Of a DNA stretch of 64,000 nt, positions 47,584 through 60,400 are shown piece by piece (position 1 is the first letter of the stretch; each line of letters opens with the position of its first letter). A model generated the notes under the pieces. The model ran no database searches, was not told the origin of the DNA, and saw nothing but the letters and a program-made list of their open reading frames with translations. This DNA comes from Byssochlamys sp. IMV 00236. Lineage: Eukaryota; Ascomycota; Eurotiomycetes; Eurotiales; Thermoascaceae. The translations under genes and the position numbers were made by a program. Location of the stretch: NCBI GenBank assembly GCA_001931875.2, contig MSJH02000840.1, positions 310,001-374,000 of the forward strand. The letters are read 5' to 3'.

Positions 47584-48604
47584 CTTTTCGGCTCTCGAGA
47601 TGATATATATATGGTAAGGGTTCGGCGATTGTCTGCCAAGGGCGACGGTTTCCTAAAAGAAAAGAATAAAATGGGCAGAGGAGCCAGATTATATATAACT
47701 CGAGGTGAATACCAAGATTAGCAGGGAGTAGCCAGTCTTGGTTACAGCACACGGTGATGTGCGGATAATTTCTGTGGGCGCCGTCTTCACGGCCATATAT
47801 GCGGCCTGGTGGACCTCCAGAAGACGTCTATATCTCCGGTCGAAATATTCTTATCGGTCCAGAAGACCCAACCATTATGGATATAGTAATATTAGCTCAT
47901 CCCTTGCCATCATAATTTCTGCTCCTTCATTGAACCACAGACCAAAGGTCTTCACACCGATTCCAAACTGGAATCTTCCATTCATGGAGGCAGTCCTTGT
48001 CTCTTGATTTTCATAATTTGAATTTAAATAATACATGCAGGCTCTATAGGCTTTCGCAACTGCATATATGAACCGATAGACTGTCGTCACTTGTACATGC
48101 CCGTGGTGCGGTCTTATGGATCGACTTGTAGTTATGGTTCCAGCACCGTTTTATGGTCCGTGCACGTATGTACATACAGGCGTCGGAACCGATGCATATC
48201 GGAGCCGAGGAGTTGGGATTGCGGCGCTGCAAGTTTTCCCGTCAAACCTTGTCTGTCCAGGAAAGTCACTTCTAAGATATTGGCCCAGACTGTATTGGCT
48301 CAACATCCTCAATCATCATGGGGACTTCAATCGTCACAGGGATGGTGGGGCGATAGACTCAGGCAACAAGATGATTAGGCTTCTATGGCGCTTCATATGT
48401 TGACAATCAATCGTTCGTATATAGTAGACGAGCGGAGTCTATATTTCGCTATCGTACATCCATTTCCATCTTTCGAGCTAGTCATCGACAGTGGTGCCAA
48501 CGTGCACCGTAGATTCTTCATCGGTGCAGATGCCCGCAAAGTCAAGTCACAGCTTACCCCGAGAGTCCTGAAAGATACGGCATCTCCGTCCAATCAAGCC
48601 TGAA
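47584..48604. other. Intergenic region upstream of the hydrolase gene
   Basis: This 1-kb spacer holds the hydrolase promoter and the 3' flank of the zinc cluster gene. Short frames on both strands show no motif. A TATATATATG stretch lies 25 bases upstream of the hydrolase ATG. Confidence 0.5.
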
Positions 48605-50941
48605 TTAAAGACCACCTGGCCAGCACTCACATAGGATATCGCCATAGTCCCGCATCAAAGACTGAAGAGCTGCACCTGCAGTTCGTGACCCACCTATGGT
48701 CACTTCCATCGAAACAAGGCCTTTCATAAGAGAGCCTATATGAAGTTTCCACGCGTCATCCGGTACTATTTCACAGTCTGAAGAGAATCGCCAGTCGATA
48801 ATCTGCTGGATCGCCTTTTCTAAAGCGATCACGACTATTCCAGGTGAAACGTGAGACACGGTTAATGGAATGTCCGCTCCCAAGCCGCTATTCTCTTCGA
48901 ATGCCTCGCCGGCTGGCAATTCCAGTACACATTCGACCATTTGCGCGACTGATGAAGCTGCTCGCCATTGGTGCATTCGTACGCTTGTAATTATGTTCTC
49001 GTGGGAAGGATCAGCCTCATTGAGCATCGATCGCAGGGTTTCACATAAGACGAGGACCCCGAGATCCCAGAACACAACTAGAAAGACTGTTTTAATATCT
49101 GTCAGTAGTAGTTCTAATTCATGCGAAAGGGAGAAATAAGTAGGCGCTGAGGATGTATCTATGCATACCGAAAAACTTTCTTGAGATGTCTGACAGAATA
49201 CCAAACTGCTCCGCACAGCAGGTTATGAATGGGCGGAAAGATTGTTCGAAAGTGGCAACGGCTGTCAGGGTCGAGTTTATGTCTCCAAACACTGTTCCAC
49301 CAGGCCCAGGTGCATTCTGAGAATGCAAATTCGCCTCTTTAATTCTGATAACCTGGCGCCAAACGTGGAAGGCCTCCATCATTGCTCTTCGACCTACAGT
49401 GGCGACATTATCATCCAAATGCGCTCTGTTATCTTGAGAGGCCGTGAAGTATGGGCTTGGATCATTGCTTAGAACATCTGTTATATGTGAGTCTTGGTCT
49501 GCCAGCAATAAATTTCAAGAGTGGGAATCAGCTTACCTTGCGTGTCTCTCGGTACTTCCGGGAGCCTGCAGCCGCGATTCGTTGTGAGCCCGGCCACAGT
49601 GTCGCGGAGATACCCAAACCAACGAGCAAAGTTTAGACAGGACTCCATGACCGCTCCATATTGGGAGGAAGGCCCCAAGTTGGCACAGTATTTTGTGACG
49701 AGGCTATCGAGGAAAGAAAGCTTTTCGAGACTAACATCAAGGAATTCGTGCCTTAAGGCAGGCTCGGGCGTATCGCCGCAAGCTTCTTGAGGGATGGTAA
49801 CCATATCAAATGCGATAGTTGCTAGCACAACTGTAAATGATCGTATCGATTCTGCGTCACGGACCAGCGATCGTGCTCGATACCAAGAATCAGCGTAAGC
49901 GTTGGATGAGCCGTCTCTCGGTCCCTGACTAGAGAGAGACCCCATATCGGATGAGGCCCCAGACGCAGGCAACCATTGAAGCGAAGAGACCCTTATTACT
50001 TCTCTTAAAACTTTCTCTGACTGCTTTCGAGCTTTTTTGCTCAGCCTGTTGCCGTAAAGGTCACTGAAGTGATCTAGGAATTGAAAAGCTCCCCAGACGG
50101 TCATCTTGTAACCGTCATTAGGTCTTGATAAAGCCAGGGGATTTGCCGATTCTGTAGATTGTGGAAACTGTTCCGATGGCGAAGGCATTGCCAGATATGA
50201 TGTTGACTTCATCGCTGGCGATAATTCTGGTCTGTGGAATTCAGTCTCTTCGATCAAGTAACGATGTCCCCCGGCGTACATATTGCAATCATAGTCTAGG
50301 AATATGGATGCGCAACCCCCCATAATCGTCTCACAGATCCCGGTTAGATGTTCATCTAGAATGCTCGCATTCATTGACGAGTTTAGCAGGCGCATAGGAC
50401 TGCTGAGTGAACATCCAATCACTGATCTAGCTCTATGCTTCACTAGGCCTTGCATAGCCTCCGATCGAGCGGAAAGAAGGGAATTTCCAGTATCACGTTG
50501 TGTATCTGCCGGAACCTCTACTGGCTGATGTGAGGATGAGGCGGACTCCATCGAATCTGTGCCATTTTGAATAGATATCAAGTTATCATCCAAAAATTGG
50601 TCTGCATCGAAACTCAGCCAAGAATCTAGGATATCATTGCTATCCTCGAATCCTGCTTGAAAATCAGACTCTGCGAATTCGTTCGCCGCTCTGTCAGACG
50701 CCGCCAACGCGTCAGCTGTCAGCGGGCCATCAGCAACTGAACGAGTCCGTTTCCCCTGTTTCCTCCGGGACTCAGCGAAGTCGAAAGTGCAACGATATCG
50801 CAGTCGTCTACAGTTTTGACAGACCGTGCCAGTCTTCCTTTCTTGGTGGGGTTCCACCAAGCAGCGTCGCTTCGAGCGTCGACACGGGTCACAACTTGCA
50901 TTCTGGCGACGCTGGGACGGCTGGGATAGAACAGTCTGCAT
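48605..50941 (-). CDS. AlcR-like Zn2Cys6 transcription factor
   Basis: This is a nuclear binuclear zinc cluster activator. Exons 50941-49537, 49477-49169 and 49098-48605 give 735 residues. The DNA-binding domain sits at the very N-terminus: RRQNASCDPCRRSKRRC and then CQNCRRLRYRCTF. The spacing is CX2CX6CX13CX2CX6C; the long central loop and the RRQN-SCDPCR lead are reminiscent of the ethanol regulator AlcR. No coiled-coil dimer region follows, which also fits AlcR-type monomeric binding. The rest (about 90-735) is a divergent, mostly helical regulatory region without a clear fungal_trans signature. AlcR itself has about 820 residues, so this is a relative rather than a secure orthologue. I see no alcohol or aldehyde dehydrogenase genes nearby. 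Its targets are unknown. Confidence 0.83.
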
Positions 50942-52189
50942 CAATGTGATGAGTCTTTCGGTCCTTTTCGGTCCACACGTGCATGAGAGAGACGCAAGAA
51001 AATGAGTCCAGGAGTGGTAATGATTCTTGGGTCAGTCAACTGGCCATTTGAACACCAGATTCATGAGATTGAGTACCAGGACTGGCCGCTGATCAAATTC
51101 ATGAATCCGCAATGAATATGGGATAGACTATAGCTGTCTTGATGATGCTCGCCAGAATTAAGACATGTACCTGATTTAGGATAGCATCAATAATGGACAT
51201 TGCAATACTCGCAGTTTCTTCACCCGCAGATCGTCTGTAGCACGTGACTCCGCTCATATTGATCTCCGCATGCTATGTTTATTGGGATTCCTGAAAAACG
51301 GGAAACAAATAGTTAAGCTGGAATGATGTCGCCTTCTGTTCTTTATACCTGGAGTTTTGTGATTGGCTACTGACTTCTTGCATTGCAACTACGCCTTAAT
51401 AGTAGTAATAGAGCTGCTGCTCTAGTCGATCGAGCCCAGGATGGTAAACTAACTGTCTGGTTAAGAAGAAACTAGTTGGACGTAAATATTATGTTGCGTC
51501 AAGAAAACTATATATTGCAGTCATTCTAATTTCTACAGACCGGACTGAGCCTTTCGCGCATTCAATCTTGAGGTAATCGTGATTATGTGGCTCTTGGGAC
51601 ATTAACTATTTTCTGTCGGAGCCTGCCTACAGGGCCCAGGCAGACCTCCTGTCGGGTTTCTCCAACGTCTTCTAGGTCCACCCACAGAGATAAATAGGCT
51701 GAGCTAGTTGCTAGATAGAGAATTCAAGCTCAGCGAGCTTCGCTCCATATTTTCCTGGCTGTCCATCACAAACTGCCAGAAACGGAATATAGACAACCAC
51801 CGCCACCGATCAATGTTATTATTATACCATAGACGTGGGATCCCCACACTGCTACCATAGCTTCAGCTGAATCCTCAGCTCGCAATATAACAGTGAATTG
51901 ACTACTTCCATATATGAATCCATAGGATCTTATATACCTTAGGTAGGCACGCAGACTCGTCGCTTAACATCATTACTATTTCGGTTTAGTTCCAGTTCTA
52001 AAAAGCATTCATTCACAAACAGAGAAGAAAGAAGAAAGGGAACCTCAACGTCGTCTCTCTTGCAACTCATTCTTCTATCCTCACTTCGACTTCGGCAGGG
52101 ACGAACCAAGGCTTTGCGGGGTCTGTTTTCAATCTGAGTGATTCAAGTCCGCCGCAGATCCGCACGGCGAGTGCAATCCATCATCTAGA
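50942..52189. other. Divergent promoter region, zinc cluster factor and HNH gene
   Basis: This 1.25-kb spacer lies between two divergent starts. CCGCA pentamers lie at 51107, 51224, 51266, 52152 and 52160, with one TGCGG near 52115. The pair at 52152-52164 is a direct repeat with a 3-base gap, upstream of the HNH gene. CCGCA/TGCGG is the AlcR half-site, so autoregulation is conceivable. No coding signal is seen. Confidence 0.4.
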
Positions 52190-53745
52190 ATGGCTCCTGA
52201 ACGCGGACTGTCATCTCTATCTACTGATGCTGAGGCTCCGGATAAATGGTCCACGACAGCTGCCTCCGCTAAGCAGAGGCTCGATAATTACGTTCCTCAA
52301 GAAGGTAGATCCGATGGCAAATTGGTCGTGGCTTTAAAGGCCTTCTTGGATTATCTTCCCAAAGGAGGGAGAGAATCAATTGCCCGAGATATCCTCGAGA
52401 GCAAATATGATCAAGAGGTTTATCAGGTCTTCTCTAATCTTCTCACCGGACTACTTCTCACCGGACTACTTGCCCCCCAATCAGTGTTTAGGGAGACAGC
52501 TTTTTATATTTGAATATTAATTTTCCCATAGTGAAACTCTCAGTCGTTCGTCCGAGGCAGATTCTCCTATTGAGAAGTGAAAGTCAAAACCCTTGGAGTG
52601 GCCTGTACTATTCTGGAGATCACACATAATCCGATGGATCTCTGGAATCGGCCAGAGATCGATAACTCTCTCTCGGGTACCCTCTCTCCCGATGTAGACA
52701 GTGTCATTCACCGACTCCAAATGTCGGAATCTGACACAATCGATAACTCAGAAAGTTCGAGCATGTGGCCTCGACACTTTCAGGAACGCAGAGCCGCGAG
52801 GATCAGTTCCGAACTGATGTATTTTGTCGGGATAGGCAACGCTGCGTTCTAACCAACTTCACGCATCGTTCGCACTGGGTCGAGATTGGATCGCTGGAAG
52901 ATGATTCTTGGGCATACCTAGAAGGCGTCCATATCATTCCCTTTTCTATGGGGTCAGAAGACAGTAGTCATGTGATGCTTTTCGTTCTTCTGTCTTTAAC
53001 TTGCAATTGCTAACTCGCGGGGGTAGTTGGAGCACGATAGAGCAATGATGTGGGAGGTTTTGTATAGGTATTTTCCAGCTGTCCGACACACAGGGATTGC
53101 TGTCGTGACAATCAACGATCCTTCGAATGGAATCACCCTTACAGACTTCGCTCATAAGGAGTTCGCCAAATGCCATTGCGCGCTTAAGAAGACGGTTCGC
53201 ACTGAAATGGACGCTTATCTAACCGCCAACGAAGCAAGACAGACTGAAAAGATCTCCCACGACGACTTTCAGCGAGAAATCAAACCCTTCTTAAAGTCCT
53301 TCCGTTCGTCGTCATCAACCATTCATATCCTAAAGGCACAACGCCCATTGATCATCGAAGACATCGATGAAGAAGTTTCAGCGAAACGTCGCAAAGTTTA
53401 TTAATTGATATATGATACATCTAGGATGTTCCAAACAAGTACGGATTCAATGTCTACAACAGCTGCGCTCATCCTTACAGGCGACTGCTCCCATCTGGTC
53501 CAATCCAATTCGAACGAGCCGAAGATGCTACCGATGTGCCTTTCCCGCACCCTGATCTTCTCGACTGCCACTATAGGATAGCTGAGATCCTTAATGCATC
53601 TGGGATGGGGGAAGAGATCGATCGAAAGCTTGACGACTGGGATAAAATGAAGAGAAGCATGCCCGATGGATGCTTGAATGAGGATGGAAGCACGAATGTT
53701 GCAGATATCTTACGAACTGCCTTGTGGCAAAAAGTCATGGGGTAA
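52190..53745 (+). CDS. Fungal HNH-type (HNH_2) nuclease-domain protein
   Basis: This belongs to a family of fungal proteins with an HNH_2-type domain and no established function. Exon 1 begins at 52190 (MAPERGLSSLSTDAEAP). The part between about 52470 and 52783 could not be resolved; it needs one or more introns or is damaged. The next exons are 52784-52971, 53027-53395 and 53440-53745. They carry REDQFRTDVFCRDRQRCVLT, then LEGVHIIPFSMGSEDSSH|LEHDRAMMWEVLYRYFP, then INDPSNGITL and FAHKEFAKCHCAL. That is the family order: a Cys pair near the first strand, the His-Ile-Ile core and the Asn-containing loop. The last exon has LLDCHYRIAEILNASGMGEE and DGSTNVADILR, typical of the family's C-terminus. 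Its 44-nt intron with donor GTTTAT is weak; otherwise the protein stops at 53404. A 15-bp tandem duplication lies at 52439-52468. Confidence 0.68.
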
Positions 53746-54476
53746 TAATAATAATGATAATACTACAATTGTTTATCAGAACTATTAGAACCTTTCTTTT
53801 ATCATATGTAGACCCGTATAGATCTATTGATAACAGAATATTTCTGTCCTTTTTATAGCAGTTATATCTGCATTGTACGTCGTCCGCGGAATGGAGGATT
53901 GGATTTGATATCTGATGATCTGCTTTTACTGGTTACAAATCTGTAACTATTATTCGAGCAGCTGTTCTCTCTGCATCAAGTCTTCCAGGTCGTGAACCTT
54001 CCGATACGACCCTAGACCAGTTCTCTTCGCCTGTTGACTACCGATTACGGTGGTGGTAATGCTCTGGATTTATCAGTAACGACGAAGCACAATAGCTATC
54101 TCATACACACATTGCGCAAGGTCTTGCGTCGATAAGAGGGTGTCGGGCTTTGCGTATAGTATCCCTGTCATTGCCAGAATAAGCAAGTGATTGTCTAAAA
54201 ATGTCGACATTCGTTATTACTGTAAGTGCTAACTAGTAACTATAGAAGAAACGTCACATAAGCACCATGTGGTTTCTGTATTCAGCCCTGCTGCTATATG
54301 GAGCAGTGCCAGATACTCCTCCTTTAATGGAAGGCCGGCTAGAGGAGATGGCCATTTATGGTCCAGCAATATATTGTAGAACATGTGAATTAGACAAAGA
54401 ACCTGAGTAGTACTCAAAGCTATCATAAAATATGTGGCGGAGACACAACAGTGTGAGCCAACATTTGAGACCTCTT
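53746..54476. other. Convergent 3' spacer
   Basis: It lies between the HNH gene and the giant DUF3638-type gene and is moderately AT-rich. A 65-codon minus frame at 54229-54426 has no motif. No gene is called. Confidence 0.5.
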
Positions 54477-57400
54477 CTAATTATCCCCATCTTCAAAATC
54501 ATCCATGGTCAACAACTTCCCATCCAACAGTTTCCCAATGTGTGTTTTATCAATTTCCTGCCCATCCTTTCTAATTTGTGACATGAGGACCTTCAAGAAC
54601 TTAAGCGGACTTTTTGTGAAAATTGCTCTGTCAGGTGCGACTATGAACCCGTCCGCGGCCACGGTCAGACCCTCTGGTGCAGCGTAGTATGCGACCCCAA
54701 GAAACTCGCATATCTCACGATACTCGTCGAAAGAGGAGATATAGAGCTGACCCGCGAATAGATTTAGCTGGATTCTGAGAGTGGTTGGAATGTCAAAAAC
54801 AACAGAATCCGCCCGCGGCATGGGATAGAGGCCGAGGTTGTCGAGGGCTGAGAAGATTCGGTTCTGGCGCGGCGCGTACATGTGCATCGTGACCTTCTTA
54901 GACTTCAGGATCGCGGAGAGGAGTTCGTTCGCTTCATAAGGGCTTATGACTATCATGTGCTTCACGATCTTTCTGTTCCGTCCGGCGAAAGAATGGGCGG
55001 TACCCGTGATGACCCATTGGACGGGGCGTTGGTAGCCGTCCATGGTCGATGACGGCAACTTGGGCACCTTAACGGTTCTAGCGAAATCACTGGTGACAAG
55101 GAGGCCGGGGGGGAACTCAGACACATTCAAGTGCTTTGCCGCCGATGTATTATCTAGCCCCTGGAAGGCGGGCATGACTGCGTTTGATCCATCCTTTAGT
55201 ATTCCAGTTGTCACAAAACGACGCAAGTCTGGGTGAACAGAATGATCCTCAGGTGTGGCTGAAGGTGGCCGTTGGACTTGTCGCTCCTGCTCGACTTCCG
55301 GCGCGAGTTGTCTTTCCTGTTCTTCTTGGAGTTGTGTAGATTTGAAGTTTATGTTCTCAAACTCGCGACACCTCTCCAAGATAAGGCGGATGTTGTCGTT
55401 GTCGTCGTTATCGGATGTGATAAAAGGCGGTGCGTTGTTGTCAGGACAGGGCCGATATCGCTGCTCGAGAGATTGAGATTCCTGCTCGAGGAATTTCTCC
55501 GCTTGGTTTTTGGACATCTGAATCTCACCACCACGGCGAGCCTTGCTCCAGAGATTGTTTTGGCGCTCAAAACGTTCTCCCTGAATCGCCCACAACGGTA
55601 TACTACGTTGCATGTCGGCCCACGTCTCCGAGACCGCCCAGCGGAGCACTTCCGATACGTCGATGTCATACCCACTGGGCTTCCCAATGATGGAGAGGAT
55701 CTTTGACCTTATCTCCTGAGGGACGCAGAAGACAACAGACTGCCCTTTTCCCAATTTCCTCATTCTCATGCATGCTGTACAAGTAATCAGTAAGCGATTT
55801 TTGGCTGATGCTAACTTTGGTGATCTTACCTTGCACCAGCTTATCTTTTGTTATACCAGCTCCAAGCGTTACAGCAGCTCTGTAGTGCTGTGGTAGTTTC
55901 AAGTCAATACCTCTTGTATGGGCCTCATCTAGGAAGACAAGGCACGCCCCCAGCTGCTTTGCAAATGGTGAGATTTGTAGTGGTTCGACAAGCCCGGTCC
56001 GGTCAACAACACAGATCTCGTCGCCGTCACTGACATAAACGACGGCTTGCGCCCGTCCCTCGTCAGGGACCATTCTCAACCAGGTCTTAGCAACTTCCAG
56101 GTTGGTCAGCTCCAGAATCTGGGCGCCCACGTCAAGAACAACCTGCGTGGGTGGATCCAAACTCACAACCAGATCGAGCAGGGCCTCCGCGTCTGATTTG
56201 GCCAGTCTTGAATTGCGTACTGGGATATGGACAATCGAGTTCTCCGGCCGGAGGAGGTATTCGAGCACCAGAGCATTGGTGTGAATCTGCTCGGGGAGGT
56301 CGAGTTGTGTTACACTTAAGGGAAGCGTGACCCGGGAATCGTTCGTTCCACTGAAGCCTGCAGTTGGATGTCTTTTGATCTCGCCAATATCCCAGCCCGA
56401 CGCGGATAGCTTGTTTGGGAACTCTTTCATCTCCTTGGGGAAAACAAGATGAGAGAGGAAATAGTCAATGGCTCCCTTGGAAAGCTGCAGGTTCGGGAAG
56501 ATATGTTCGATACAGTGATGTCGGTCTTGGAGATTTATCCCGCCCAACTGGCGGTATGCGTATGACAGATCTGGTGCATCATCTATCCATGCTTGGTACT
56601 CTGTGTCGGCCTGGTCGGATTTGAGTAAATGGTGAAAGGCTGCAACTAGGTCGTCATCGCTGAGACCAGCGTAGTAGTAGCTGAGGCATGTCAATACGAC
56701 AACAACATCAGGATGGCTGAATTCAGACTGTGGCGCTGGGTTGTCCTTAGCGCGGTATGGAACAGAAAGTCTTGTCGGAGGGTTTCTGGAGTCATCAGGC
56801 CCATAGTTAACCCTCCATCGTTTCTGGCTGAGGCAGTAATCTAGAACGCCACAAGCAAGGAGGCCCCTTAACAGAAGAAGGGGATCCTTGGTGCTGGCGG
56901 TCCAAAAACTAGTCGCGCTGTTATCTTCAACCGCAGCAATCTCCTGGGCTGATAGATCGAGATTGAGAAAGTAGGAGAGGATGGCCCTTCTCGTGACCTC
57001 TGGCTGCCTGGATATAGGCAACGAGTCAATGCCGTTGTTGCATATGTGGTCCGCAACCAGTTTGAAAAGTTCAAGCGCCGCCTTTTCGTGGAGTAGTCGT
57101 ATTCGAGGGAAGCTCCCCGGTCGTTGCTCATAAATCTCAATTGATTGAGGGAATTTGGATTTGAGAGCTGGGGCATACCTTCGCACTAAACCAAGTAGCT
57201 GTTGGATCAGGGTCCATCTTTGCGGACTAAGCTCTAAGGCGCGTTGGGAACCCATGGTATAGATCAACTCAAACTTGACACTGAAGTTTTCATCACTTTC
57301 ATCGACCACATCGCGCGAGGATGTCCGAAAGAGTTCAAGAGTTCTCAGCAGACAGCGGCCAACTGCTTCTCTGCCGGTGACAAAGCACTCGAGGCACATG

Positions 57401-60400
57401 AGCTTCAATGACAGGATGTGTTCAGGCTGGACCAACAAAACACCCCCATCTTCCATGCATTCCAAACACATGTGCTCCATTTCTGATGCTTCTCTCTCAC
57501 TTATTCTGAGCGAGCGTGATACAGGCAGGTGGTATACCCGGCGTCCCAGCAGTCCACCAAGCTTGGAAACTAGCATTTGAAGCATCTGGCGAGATTGTGG
57601 CTTTGCTACAAGCACACGGACCAGACACGACCCATCCGCAAGCGCGGCTGCTACGATAGGAACAATGACCGATGACTTGCCCTCGCCCATGTTGAGTTGC
57701 ATCACGGCGTTTTGCCTTGGCTGGATGTTCCGCATCTGCCGGGCAATTTGCTCCTGGACGTCCCTGATCAGGAGTCCATTCTCAATCTCTAGCAATAGCG
57801 ACTCCGGGAATTCGTATGGATCCCAGTTAGAGTGACCAGGGTTCTGGAGCTCCCGGACCAGTTCTTCTCGATGGTCGACCAAGCTAACCAGCCGCTTTGC
57901 TCGCTGAAGGGCCGTGATAGAAAGCCCATAGGTGACAAAGCAGGCTTTCCATCCCATGGGCAGTTGACTCCACCTCTTTCGCGTTAGTTGTTGGAGGAAG
58001 AGTTCTGGTGAGAATCTCGGAGCCATGTTGATATTTGTTAATATCTTCAAAGTGGCATGATGAACCAGGCTTTCTTGGTCCGGACTAGAAAGCGTCATTC
58101 TCGCAAGTATAGCGTCATATATCTCCCTGGAGTGCGTCTCACAGCGCAGAAGATAGTCGCAGGTGACATTTTCCAGCTCGTATCTATGCAAGGTAATCTG
58201 ATCCGCATGCCTTTGTTCCTGCAGTGACTTGGTGCTGTCCCGGAGCTTTTCGACATACTGGCTTTCATAATCGGAACTTGCTTGCAATCCCAACGCCATG
58301 ACCAGTGGTAGAACACGCAGGGCGGGCTCCGCGGATGTGGGACTAGCATACAATAAGTCCCCTAGGCCTGGCGACTCTGTCGCTAGCACTGGTGGTGCGC
58401 CAAGAGACTGATCGAGCACGTTGTCAATTGAAATAAATCTGCGTTTTCGCAGGGAAGGTTGAGCTGGAGTAGAAAACGGCGGCGAGGGCACGGCCACAAT
58501 TTGTAGAGGTTGACCAGATAACACAGAAGCGACCCTCGTCAGATACCCTCGGAGTTCTCCATTATCACACCATTCCGAGAAGCTTTGGCGTACGATGGCC
58601 ATGGCTTTCTGTGAATTGTAATAATCCTCGAATCTGGGACTTCCTTGACTATTGGGAGCTGAGGGCGTTGGCGTTGGCCATTGGGTGCACAAGCCCGCGA
58701 TAAAATTGTTGAGCGCCTGTTCCCTATTTCTAAGTTCCTTACATTTTATGCGCGACTTGAATGCGCGATACGTCTCCCCAGGGTTGGGAAGCTCTGATGA
58801 CTCTGGCGTCTGATCGCGCATGACTGACTGTATCTGGGACTTGAGCACATTTTTGTTCAGCTCATACCCTTTGGTTAGCTGAAACGAGGGCCTGGATGGC
58901 GGTCTATAGGCGGTCATGGTCGGTATAACATAGAAGGCGGCAAACGTTTCCAAAACAGCCATTGGAATTTTATCGGAAAACGCCAATGCCGAGAGCCAGA
59001 TCATCACCTGGTGTTTATTTGGTCGAGTAGTTCCAGAGCCAAGTAACTGATGAATGCCGCACCAATGAGCCGAGACAAAGTCGACTGGATCTAACAACCA
59101 GGTTGCGTCATATTTGACCTTCGCCTTCTCGACCACCATGGCGGGACCATGAACCGCTTCTGGCAGACAGAGAAAGCACCAGATATCCGAGAGCAGGTCC
59201 TGATCGGTTATTGTTCGAGCTGAATGCAGAGTCCCCTCGTGGATGGTTTTGCACAAGGTAAACACACGGGAGAATCCTTCTGATTGGTGGTTTCGACCAC
59301 GTTCTGTATATGGATCATCAAAGGTGGATGTATGGCCCTCGGCTCCGAAGCCAGACGTACGGAATGACGATGATCTAATCCGATCACGCTGCAGGAGAAT
59401 CTTATCGGAAACCGGCAGAATGGGTTGATTCCACTGGGAGTGCGGGTAGAACATCCTCATCCGGCTGTCCTGGTCGATTATTGCCTGGACCTGCTCACGA
59501 AAGTCATCATGGTGCACCAAACAGCCCAGGTTCTGCCATTTAACGCTTTGCATCACGCGTTCATTGGCCGGATAGTACTTTCTCACAGGGGTCAGGCGTG
59601 CAAGCTCAACCAGAATCGAAATGTTTTCCGGCGTCAGTTGGTTGAAAGACCGCATCGATGCTGATCGAAGGATAGACAGAGACTGTTCAGTACCCGTCTT
59701 CTTGGTCAATACATCGGGAACGCAGAAGGATGTGACAGCATGTAAGTAGCATAGCATGAGCTTGCTTTGCAAACTCCCGTTGTCAACCAAGCGACCAAGT
59801 TGGTTATCCACCGAATAGACATGGAGTTTAGAGACAGCCTGCCAGCCAATGTTCACACCAACATGTCCTCCATCCTTTACCCATGTTACAGCGCCATCTG
59901 GGATGAGAACCTTTCGGCTGTGGTCGTTCTCATGGAGAAGGATGAGTTTACTGCGCAAGCCGACCAGAGTACCCAGTGACTGATCCGGATCAATCTTCAT
60001 GCCCCGATATTGGCGAGATCGAATCGATGAATGCCCTGACTGGAGACTGAAGCTCAACCTGAGGCGGGGGATGTCGATTTCTAACGCGGACGATGAGGTG
60101 TGGAACTTGTAATGCAGTCTCGAGGCTCTTTCGATGGGTTGTAAGATGCTAAAAAGCGACCCAGCCGTCTGGCTCTTGATGTTAACCAAAGAAATTTCGC
60201 CTTTCACAAGGCACCAGCCGTTTTGTCCGGGGTGTTTTCGTTGCAAGCGCCAGTGGGCGCTTGACGCCTGCCAGGGGTCTTTCACTGGGCAAAACTCCAC
60301 GTACCCGCCGTCAAGATCATACCAGTGCGCATAATCCTCAACAAAGGCATCTGGAAAGGCACCAGTGAGAAGTCTGACCGGTACAAATTCTCGGACCTGG

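Noticed and set aside
47738..48603. Several 60-95 codon frames on both strands
   Set aside because: They overlap one another, show no family motif and no consistent splicing; treated as intergenic.
53440..53745. A separate small gene downstream of the HNH gene
   Set aside because: Its LLDCHYRIAEILNASGMGE pattern is the usual C-terminus of the HNH family, so it is better taken as the last exon, though the intron is weak.
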